Of a stretch of DNA of 64,000 nucleotides, positions 37,139-44,492 are shown piece after piece; the first letter of the stretch is position 1, and every line of letters starts with the position of its first letter. The translations under genes were made by a program, and so were the position numbers. Source of the stretch: Nemesobacter sp965204665 (lineage in GTDB: Bacteria; Desulfobacterota_D; UBA1144; Nemesobacterales; Nemesobacteraceae); NCBI GenBank assembly GCA_965204665.1, contig OZ242002.1, positions 558,001-622,000 on the forward strand. The letters are read 5' to 3'. The notes beneath the pieces are model-generated. The model did no database searches and was not told where the DNA came from. It saw only the letters and a program-made list of their open reading frames with translations.

Positions 37139-38359
37139 TTATCGCACCTCAGCAGTTCTGAAGAAAACACTCAAGAGTATAGTGGATAGAATTAAAAACA
37201 GGTTGAGTATAGTGGTTTGTAGTGTGTTCTTAGTCTCGGCAATAGCACATCCACCGCCACTACTACCTCCGGTTTCTCCTCCATGACCCGGGTCTGGCTC
37301 CCGCATTGCGGGTGTCGTACAGCGCTCCAGGAATTCCTCAACCGAAACCAACTCCTTAACACCATCCCTGTTGAGTATCCAGCCCATGTCCGCGAGTACT
37401 CCCATGGTGAATACTGCGTATGCCAGTGAGCCATAACTGGGCTTCATTATGTCCAGCGTAGATTCGGCAAAATGTGAGATAGAACCTCCCTGCTTGTAAA
37501 CAGCGGGAGCATACAGCCTTACTCTTCCTTCGGAATCCACAATGTCCCTGACAGTTTGAGGAGAATTCATCTCCACTAATTTTCTTCCCGATATCTGTGC
37601 GCAACTGTAGTCATCCACTCCATTGTTTGTTCCGTCCCACAGAAGCCCGTTCACCGAAGTAATAACCCGCCTTCGCTCATCGGAAGAAAGATTTATAAGA
37701 AGTTCACCATATCTTTCTGAATACAGATTCACATCATAGATTGTCCTCCGGGGAAACTGAAAAGAACCGTCCGCACCAATAGAATCAGTAAAACCCAACC
37801 CATGAATAAGCTCATGAATTGCTATGAGAACAAAAATAGCAGGGCCGAATGATCGTCGGAAAGCCTCTTCATTCAGGCCATAATTATAATGTTGTCTTTC
37901 ATTGAATTTTATTACCACATCCGGTTCCGTCGGACTGTTGATTTCTTCTTCAAAAATGTTTTCCGCAAGTGCTATATGAATCATGGGACCTTCCGGGTTC
38001 GAACGGTCGTATATTAAGTTTCCCGGTCCGCCTACAGCTAAGACTCGTTCTTCTAAGTTTTGAAATGATGCCTGCACTCTGACCGTAGTCCTGCCGATAA
38101 ACCAGAACTCAAACTGTCTGAGTACTGCTTCAAAAGCATTTCTTCTAGCCTCTCCTAGAGTCTGAGCTGTATTGCCACCAGCAAGAAGTAATGTCTTTTC
38201 CGTTGCCGTCAAAGGAGTTAGGTCGTAAAATCCTGTTCCCTGCGCATCAACATATAAAGGTTCGAACGTAATCGCTGAACTGTCCGGAACACTAGAAAAA
38301 GCACCCAGTACAAAGAGAAGCAGTACTGTAAAAGACTGTTTTTTAATGGCATGAAACAT
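37139..38359 (-). CDS. secreted zinc metalloprotease with Cys-containing C-terminal sorting-like tail
   Basis: 406 residues from ATG 38359, which has GAGGAGGGG upstream. A Sec signal peptide ends near residue 29. The zinc site is HELIHGLGFTD (H182, E183, H186, D192), an HExxHxxGxxD motif as in snapalysin-like metalloproteases. The C-terminus is GGSSGGGCAIA, a hydrophobic helix, then FFRTAEVR. This Cys motif-helix-basic tail plan is known from C-terminal sorting signals processed by membrane proteases. It overlaps the upstream secreted-protein gene by 17 nt. Confidence 0.78.
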   Translation of the reverse strand: MFHAIKKQSFTVLLLFVLGAFSSVPDSSAITFEPLYVDAQGTGFYDLTPLTATEKTLLLAGGNTAQTLGEARRNAFEAVLRQFEFWFIGRTTVRVQASFQNLEERVLAVGGPGNLIYDRSNPEGPMIHIALAENIFEEEINSPTEPDVVIKFNERQHYNYGLNEEAFRRSFGPAIFVLIAIHELIHGLGFTDSIGADGSFQFPRRTIYDVNLYSERYGELLINLSSDERRRVITSVNGLLWDGTNNGVDDYSCAQISGRKLVEMNSPQTVRDIVDSEGRVRLYAPAVYKQGGSISHFAESTLDIMKPSYGSLAYAVFTMGVLADMGWILNRDGVKELVSVEEFLERCTTPAMREPDPGHGGETGGSSGGGCAIAETKNTLQTTILNLFLILSTILLSVFFRTAEVR

Positions 38360-38630
38360 GTGCTTTCCCCTCCTCGTCAAAATGTACTCTTGTTTCCTTC
38401 ATCAGTGAATCCGGAACATCCACAACAACAATCTCTCTACCGTCTTTCAGGATAACTTTTCTGCCTTCAGGCACTGTTTCAGGAACGTTTTTCGTGCCCT
38501 CGCCGGATTCAGAGTTAACCTGTTCAGTGTTCTGGTCTTTCTGACTTTTCTGCTGCGCATCACTGCGTGATGGAATTGCTGATAAGCAAGTAAGAAACAA
38601 AGCCAAAACCATAATTGATAATTTTTTCAT
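38343..38630 (-). CDS. small secreted protein, operon partner of the metalloprotease
   Basis: 95 residues, with a Sec signal peptide ending SRSDA. The mature part is hydrophilic: a Gln/Glu/Ser-rich linker, then a short beta hairpin-like stretch GRKVILKDGREIVVVDV. RBS GGAGGTGA. The overlap with the metalloprotease start suggests translational coupling. It might be an inhibitor or propeptide-like partner, but there is no homology evidence I can cite. A nine-G tract sits in its promoter. Confidence 0.68.
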   Translation of the reverse strand: MKKLSIMVLALFLTCLSAIPSRSDAQQKSQKDQNTEQVNSESGEGTKNVPETVPEGRKVILKDGREIVVVDVPDSLMKETRVHFDEEGKAHVSCH

Positions 38631-38665
38631 GTACTTTCACCTCCAAATCTAACCCGAATGCTCTA

Positions 38666-38686
38666 ATTCTACCCCCCCCCTACCAA
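38666..38686 (-). promoter_or_regulatory. poly-G promoter candidate for the secreted protein/metalloprotease operon
   Basis: On the minus strand TTGGTA is followed directly by nine G (38672-38680) and then TAGAAT (38666-38671), 36 bp before the ATG at 38630. A classic -35 at 17 bp is not evident. The arrangement TTG..TA-G9-TARAAT closely mirrors the promoter at 27171-27197. Confidence 0.5.
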
Positions 38687-38762
38687 CCTGCGTGGAGCAT
38701 AAGAAAGTGTTCGGCAGGTCATTCAGCCGAAAATCCACTCCCGAGTTCAACAACACCCAAAA

Positions 38763-39334
38763 TCACGCCCGGTCTTCAACTTGGTGAGATATGCAGGTGG
38801 GAACTCCTAATAAATGTGGATCAATCGGACCTAGATTTGAACGGGAACCCACAAGAATCTGCTTGCAGGCACAGGCAATAAGTGTCCCGCCCGACATAGC
38901 TATTTGCGGTACGATGACCCGGATATCGTCTTCAAACATCTGGCGGAGGTAATTAACGATTGATTCCGTCGCGTCAATTTCTCCGCCTGGAGTATGCAAA
39001 ATCAAATCAAGCCCGAGAGAACGGTGAGGACCATGAACGGACATCATGAAGCCATTCTTGTCTTCATCATTAATATGTATGCCTTCTATTTCAGGCTTTG
39101 ACAACCATCCTGAGTAATAGGCGTGGGAGCATCTAAAGAGACTTTAATTGGCTCGCTACGGCCACTACCACGGCTGTCAACCTGCTTGAGAAATGACGGC
39201 TGGGCTAGGGATCGAGTTGCACTCCACTCTTCATCGCTTGGATGATCAAACGGACTGCGATGCAGTTGCTCAAGTGACTGCTCATTTACATTCCCCGTAC
39301 TACCATCCAAATTATCCTGCTTCCTAACGTCCAT
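38763..39334 (-). pseudogene. broken ClpP/SppA-fold serine protease (SDH type)
   Basis: An 82-codon frame begins at ATG 39334 with AGGAGGTGA upstream, then stops at 39086. The neighbouring frame continues with AYYSGWLSKPEIEG, HINDEDKNGFM, LDLILHTPGGEIDATESIVN and IAMSGGTLIACACK (putative nucleophile Ser), then GPIDP. This is the core of serine dehydrogenase proteinase-like enzymes. The frame change near 39100-39125 and the abrupt end after GVPT show a frameshift and loss of the C-terminal half. Confidence 0.65.
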
Positions 39335-39520
39335 ATTTACTCACCTCCTGACTTATTGTACAAACACTTGATAGTGTAATCAAGAATCAGATTCAAGCGT
39401 AGACAGTTATACCGTAGAGATTGTCGGAAACCGACTTTCTTTAACGACTGTGTCCAGAACGAATTCGTACTTCTGTGGACATTAATAAGCATCCTAACAA
39501 CATCAGCAGTAGCACCCTGT

Positions 39521-39611
39521 TGGCGGAGGGAGTGGGATTCGAACCCACGAGGGCCTGAGAGACCCCACTGGTTTTCGAGACCAGCGCCTTAAACCGCTCG
39601 GCCATCCCTCC
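39521..39611 (-). tRNA. tRNA-Ser (CGA)
   Basis: 91 nt including an encoded CCA. The acceptor stem is GGAGGGA/TCCCTCC, the anticodon stem CTGGT/ACCAG holds loop CTCGAAA (anticodon CGA), and a long variable arm is typical of class II serine tRNAs. T-loop GGTTCGAATCC. Unlike tRNA-Phe in this window, CCA is encoded. Confidence 0.96.
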
Positions 39612-39707
39612 CTAAGATCCAAAAAACAGATTACCGAAGTCAACCAGGCAAGACAACATACCCGAAAGAGTTCAGTTATTAACTCTTTTATGTAAAATTA
39701 GACCGAA

Positions 39708-42221
39708 ATGAGGAAGGTTTACTTTACCCCCGAAGCTGCAGATTCCATAAAACAGGCAATAGAAGAAGTTAACGGAAATGAAGTCTTTTTCGTCGGAAAA
39801 ATAAACGAAGACTCCTTAGTTTACGAAGTTCAGGTTCTAGCCCGGGGAAATCGCGTATCGGTTCCCGCCATCATCGATAAGGCGGAACCCGGAAACGTAG
39901 TCATACATAACCACCCTTCGGGAAATCTGGACCCTTCCTCTAAGGATATAAGCGCAGCCTCAATTTTCGGCAACAACGGAGCCGGCTTCTACATAGTGGA
40001 CAACGAAGTAAAGGAGACATATGTCGTTGTCGAACCCTCCGTCCCGGGAGAAACCATAAGACTTGACAACGAATCTGCAAGAGAATACCTTCTGCCGGAT
40101 GGTCCTATAGCTGAAACTTTCGGAACTAGGTACGAGTGCAGAGATGAGCAACTTGAAGTCCTCTCATATGTGATTGGAGCCTTCAACGATGAGCGCCTCT
40201 TGATGATAGAGGCGGGTACCGGTACCGGAAAGACTTTTTCCTACCTGATTCCTTCCATTCTCTGGGCCATCAGCAACAAGCAAAGAGTGGTGATATCCAC
40301 AAACACCATTAATCTGCAGGAACAGTTGATAAACAAGGACCTGCCGATTCTCCGTGACATTTTCCCGGAAAAATTCGATTACGGTCTCATCAAGGGGATG
40401 AGAAACTATTTCTGCATTCTTCGCGGAGAATCGGCGGAGGAAGGACTGCTTGATCTTATTGATCAAGGAGAAGAAGGAACGATAAAAGATGTCATCGCAT
40501 GGTCGAAAACCACTTCATCCGGTTCTATTTCCGACCTCAGTTTTACTCCCTCAAACGAAGTGTGGGAAAGGGTGTCCGCTGAAAGCGAGAGTTGTCCGGC
40601 AAGCAAGTGCCCGCATTATTCGGACTGTTTCTTCTACAGAGCGAGAAGAGAGATTTCAAGGGCGGATATTCTGGTTTCAAACCACCACATGCTTTTTTCC
40701 GATATAGCGATAAAAGGTGAGTCCGGCACAGAAGCCGGCTTCGGATTAATCCCCGGATACTCCAGAGTGGTGCTCGACGAGGCTCACAATATAACCGAGG
40801 CCGCAACATCCCATTTCAGCCAGAAACTCAGCCGCCACGCGGTCATCAGAAATCTCGCAAGAATTCGCGGCGCAAAAAAGACCGGCGGAGACAAGGGAGT
40901 TGTATCCCACATTAACCGTCTTGCGAACAAAGAGACGGACTCTTCCCTCAGAGAGATTCTTATAAATTCAACAACCGCACTTGTAAAAAACGCAGAACAA
41001 GTGGAAGCAAGAAACGAGGATGCGTTCATCACGCTTTACTCCCTGGGGTGCGAACTTTGCGGCGAAACTCAGATAAGTTTGAGACTAACGGAAAAGATTG
41101 AAGAAAACCGAGGATGGCGCAAAGTGGAGAAATCATTTTCATCTCTTGAAAAATCCCTCTTTTCACTCGGAAACGAGATATCGCGGCTGCTTGACATCCT
41201 GGAGAATTCACCGAAGAAAGATTCTTACATAAAACTCACCGCGGAACTTGCCGGAGCAGGAAAAAGATGCTCTTCTTTCCGAGAGATAACAACCAGTTTT
41301 TTCGGCGAGGCAGATGAAAATTACGTCAAGTGGTTCGAGGGCAATAAACGCGGCAAAACGGTTCTCTGCTCCATCAATCTTTCGCCGCTTGATGTGGCTC
41401 CTGAACTTGAGAAAAAACTATACGGGAAAACAAAAACAGTTGTCATGACTTCCGCATCGCTTGCAGTAGACGGAAATTTCGATTTTCAGAAAAAAAGCTT
41501 AGGCCTTTCGAGCAATGACAGATTCAAAGGAACCATAGTGAAATCTCCCTTTAACTACAAAACTCAATCCCTGCTCACGGTACCGGTCGATATCCCCGAC
41601 CCCAGAGAGAAAAACTATGAAAATCATCTGGCGGGCGTTATATCAGAAGCCGTTTCCATAACAAACGGAAACGCTCTCGTGCTGTTCACCTCATACGCAT
41701 CGCTCAACAAGGTTTACGAAGAAACAGGCGCTCTGCTTGCAGAGTGTGAAGGGTTTTCTGCTTCTCTCTTCAAACAGGGAGAAATGCCGAGAAACATGCT
41801 CTTGGAGAAATTCAAGACGCTCGGCAATTCGGTTCTTTTCGCCACAGACAGTTTCTGGGAAGGGGTAGACATTCCCGGAGACTCACTCAAAATGGTGATC
41901 ATCTGCAGACTACCCTTCAAAGTTCCCTCGGACCCTGTTACGGAGGCGAAAATCGAGTATATGAAAAATCGCGATATTGATTCGTTTCGCGAGTACTTCC
42001 TTCCCCACGCAGTGCTGAAATTCAAGCAGGGTTTCGGAAGACTGATACGGTCAAAGACGGACAGGGGAGTGGTGATGGTTCTTGACAAGCGGATAGAGTC
42101 GAAAAAATACGGCAGATCTTTTGTAAACTCTGTCAGAGACAGTGACTTCTTCTTCGGTGAAACAGAAAAGGTACTGGAGCGAATGCGTGAATTTTTCCTC
42201 AATGACCGTCTCACTAAATGA
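39708..42221 (+). CDS. JAMM domain fused to a DinG/XPD-type iron-sulfur helicase
   Basis: 837 residues. The first 110 form a JAB/MPN domain with a complete metal site: E25, H67, H69, S77 and D80 (HxH-x7-S-x2-D), as in RadC and JAMM peptidases. The helicase starts near 145: Walker A EAGTGTGKTFSY, a four-Cys iron-sulfur patch (YFCILRG, then SCPASKCPHYSDC), DEAH box VVLDEAHNITEAA, and the C-terminal motifs GVDIPG and QGFGRLIR. DinG proteins unwind DNA and R-loops. The JAMM fusion suggests substrate or partner cleavage linked to DNA repair. A short operon follows. Confidence 0.88.
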   Translation: MRKVYFTPEAADSIKQAIEEVNGNEVFFVGKINEDSLVYEVQVLARGNRVSVPAIIDKAEPGNVVIHNHPSGNLDPSSKDISAASIFGNNGAGFYIVDNEVKETYVVVEPSVPGETIRLDNESAREYLLPDGPIAETFGTRYECRDEQLEVLSYVIGAFNDERLLMIEAGTGTGKTFSYLIPSILWAISNKQRVVISTNTINLQEQLINKDLPILRDIFPEKFDYGLIKGMRNYFCILRGESAEEGLLDLIDQGEEGTIKDVIAWSKTTSSGSISDLSFTPSNEVWERVSAESESCPASKCPHYSDCFFYRARREISRADILVSNHHMLFSDIAIKGESGTEAGFGLIPGYSRVVLDEAHNITEAATSHFSQKLSRHAVIRNLARIRGAKKTGGDKGVVSHINRLANKETDSSLREILINSTTALVKNAEQVEARNEDAFITLYSLGCELCGETQISLRLTEKIEENRGWRKVEKSFSSLEKSLFSLGNEISRLLDILENSPKKDSYIKLTAELAGAGKRCSSFREITTSFFGEADENYVKWFEGNKRGKTVLCSINLSPLDVAPELEKKLYGKTKTVVMTSASLAVDGNFDFQKKSLGLSSNDRFKGTIVKSPFNYKTQSLLTVPVDIPDPREKNYENHLAGVISEAVSITNGNALVLFTSYASLNKVYEETGALLAECEGFSASLFKQGEMPRNMLLEKFKTLGNSVLFATDSFWEGVDIPGDSLKMVIICRLPFKVPSDPVTEAKIEYMKNRDIDSFREYFLPHAVLKFKQGFGRLIRSKTDRGVVMVLDKRIESKKYGRSFVNSVRDSDFFFGETEKVLERMREFFLNDRLTK

Positions 42222-42231
42222 AGTCTGTTCG

Positions 42232-42630
42232 ATGAAATCGGAGAAAAACAACGAAGGCAAATTCACGGAGAAACATCTGGAAAAGGCGTTTGCAAGACTC
42301 AACAGTTCAAATTTCCGCTCGGGTTTCAAACTGAATTCGAAAGAACGGGTTTATCTCAAAGAAAAGGGGCTCCCGGTCGTTGTTGATCACGGAAAAGATT
42401 TTATAGAGAAAAGGCTTGCCCCTGCTGTTCCGGTAAATGACGGAAAGCAAACTCCCTGGGGAGGCCATCCGGTGTTCCGGGCACAGCATGCAACGGCTAC
42501 ATGTTGCCGAAGTTGTCTTTTGAAATGGCACGGAATACCAAAGAACAAAAGACTGTCCGCAGAAGAAAAAAGTTTTGTTATCGGTCTGATCAGATTGTGG
42601 CTCAGTCAAGGCGGGCGACTTAAAATATGA
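42232..42630 (+). CDS. DUF4186-family protein
   Basis: 132 residues from ATG 42232; earlier in-frame starts lie inside the helicase gene. The string RLAPAVPVNDGKQTPWGGHP followed by QHATATCCRSCLLKWHGIP is the DUF4186 signature, with a paired Cys cluster and histidines that could bind metal. Function of the family is unknown. It sits 10 nt after the helicase gene and overlaps the deoxyribosyltransferase gene by 4 nt. Confidence 0.85.
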   Translation: MKSEKNNEGKFTEKHLEKAFARLNSSNFRSGFKLNSKERVYLKEKGLPVVVDHGKDFIEKRLAPAVPVNDGKQTPWGGHPVFRAQHATATCCRSCLLKWHGIPKNKRLSAEEKSFVIGLIRLWLSQGGRLKI

Positions 42631-43097
42631 AGAAACGAAAAATCTTGTATCTGGCCAATCCCTACGGATTTTCCCTGCAGCAGAGGGAAGGACCTCTGAA
42701 TGCTTTGGTGAAAGTTCTGGAATCCATGGGTGCAGAGGTGTGGGAACCGTTTTGTCGGAACAATCAAATTGACAAGGCAGCCGCCGGCTGGGCTTGGAGA
42801 GTGGGACAGTCGGACCTTAGAGATGTGCGCGATGCCGATGGATTATTCGCAGTCGTAAACGGTTGTCCTCCGGACGAAGGGGTGATGGTGGAGTTGGGAA
42901 TGGCGATTGCCTGGGGTAAATCCGTATTTCTGTTCCGAGATGACTTCCGCAGATGTACGAACAGCGAGGACTATCCGCTTAATCTCATGCTGTTTTCCGG
43001 AATGCCTGAAAAAGGATGGAATGCTCACTTATACAGTTCCGTAAAAGAGATAACCGACCCGAACAAGGCTCTTGCGAAATGGCTTGAGACTGACTAA
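42627..43097 (+). CDS. nucleoside 2-deoxyribosyltransferase-like protein
   Basis: 156 residues. KILYLANPYGFS, then DVRDADGLFAVVNG, DEGVMVELGMAIAWGK and VFLFRDDFR follow the Rossmann-like order of nucleoside deoxyribosyltransferases; the catalytic Glu is that of VELG. Such enzymes exchange bases on deoxynucleosides, and relatives hydrolyse nucleotides. It overlaps the DUF4186 gene as ATGA. It may salvage or destroy nucleotides in concert with the helicase; that is inference. Confidence 0.83.
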   Translation: MKKRKILYLANPYGFSLQQREGPLNALVKVLESMGAEVWEPFCRNNQIDKAAAGWAWRVGQSDLRDVRDADGLFAVVNGCPPDEGVMVELGMAIAWGKSVFLFRDDFRRCTNSEDYPLNLMLFSGMPEKGWNAHLYSSVKEITDPNKALAKWLETD

Positions 43098-43244
43098 TCT
43101 GAACTTTCAGAGCAGGGTTATTTTAACTCATTGATATTATTGATAAGGCAAAAGAACAACCTGTCTAGCAACCTGATATGTCTATTTTTTTACTTTGTCA
43201 GTAGTACTAACAGGTTAAGTCAAGTTCATTTTAGAAGTTCAGTT

Positions 43245-44492
43245 ATGGACATTATGAATGCAAAAATAGATGAGACATGGAATTTTGGAGATTCCAAGGA
43301 AGGTCTTATACACAGAATTCATAGCTATCCAGCAAAATTCCCCGCTTTTATAACTACCAAAGCTTTGCGGTACGCAGAGAGAAAGGGTGTAAAAGTTGAA
43401 ACTGTTGCGGATGTTTTTTGCGGTTGTGGCACAACCGCAGTAGAGGCAAGAAAAAACGGCAAGAACTTCTGGGGTTGCGACATAAATCCTGTTGCCACTC
43501 TTATTGCCAAGGTCAAGACCGGACATTACTGCGATACTACTCTTGAAAGATATTTTTACGCCGTAAAAAACAGGTATTACTCTGTAGAGACAACTGAAGA
43601 GGACTATGGGGGTATAAGTGAAAGGATAAAATACTGGTTTGAAGAAAAGAATATTGAATGTCTGCTGAAATTAAAAAAAGCAATCATGCTTGAGGTATCC
43701 GACCACAGTCCTTATCGTAAATTTTTCTTTTGCGCCTTCTCAAACATACTGAAACCGACATCCAGATGGCTTACAAAATCTATAAAACCCCAAATTGACC
43801 CGCACAAATTTCCTCGCGGCGTTATGGAAGCATTCGAATCTCAGTTCGTGCTGATGAGAAAAGCAAACAGGGAAAACATATTTCCATTAAATAGCAATAA
43901 AATTCAGATATTCAGAAAAAACTTTCTTTCGATAAGGCCAAGAAAACCCATAGCTGACCTGATAGTTACAAGTCCTCCCTACGTAGTGTCCTATGATTAT
44001 GCAAGTATACATCAACTGTCATCTTTTTGGCTTGATTTTGCTCATGACTATCGCGACTTGAGAAAAAACATGATAGGTAATCAATACGGCGTCAGTCCTC
44101 TTTCAGAATATGATATTGATAAACTCCTTGAATCGGGGAGAGAAACCTATAACAACCTTTTCCACGCGGACAAACGGAAGGCGATTTCTGTTGCAAGATA
44201 TTTTATGGATATGGAAAAAACCGTGAAAAAAAGCTATGTCATCTTAAACAGAAACGGACTGGCTTTTTTTGTTATAGGTAATACTCAATATAAAAACACT
44301 GGAATAAACAACGCGGGATATCTGGCCGAATGTATGGAGAAATCAGATTTTCAGGATATAGAAATCATAAAGCGGAAGATTTCCTCAAAAACGATGACTC
44401 CTTACAGAGATTCCAGAGGCTGCTTCACCAGAGATTCAAAAAAGAGAAAAGTTTATAACGAAGAATTTATTGTGATGGGAAGAAAAAGATGA
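43245..44492 (+). CDS. site-specific DNA methyltransferase (N4-C / N6-A type)
   Basis: 415 residues from ATG 43245 (43254 is possible too); an upstream in-frame ATG at 43131 adds an unlikely hydrophobic leader. The segment HRIHSYPAKFPAF is seen in this methyltransferase group. Motif I is DVFCGCGTTAVEA at about residue 56. Motif IV is TSPPYV near 243, the S/T-PPY form of N4-cytosine or beta-class enzymes. Its stop overlaps the next start by 4 nt. No restriction endonuclease of known type follows; a GHKL protein and a receiver protein do. Confidence 0.88.
   Translation: MDIMNAKIDETWNFGDSKEGLIHRIHSYPAKFPAFITTKALRYAERKGVKVETVADVFCGCGTTAVEARKNGKNFWGCDINPVATLIAKVKTGHYCDTTLERYFYAVKNRYYSVETTEEDYGGISERIKYWFEEKNIECLLKLKKAIMLEVSDHSPYRKFFFCAFSNILKPTSRWLTKSIKPQIDPHKFPRGVMEAFESQFVLMRKANRENIFPLNSNKIQIFRKNFLSIRPRKPIADLIVTSPPYVVSYDYASIHQLSSFWLDFAHDYRDLRKNMIGNQYGVSPLSEYDIDKLLESGRETYNNLFHADKRKAISVARYFMDMEKTVKKSYVILNRNGLAFFVIGNTQYKNTGINNAGYLAECMEKSDFQDIEIIKRKISSKTMTPYRDSRGCFTRDSKKRKVYNEEFIVMGRKR

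Noticed and set aside
43131..43244. Upstream extension of the methyltransferase gene
   Set aside because: The extra 38 residues form a hydrophobic stretch unlike the family; ATG 43245 matches the conserved N-terminus better.
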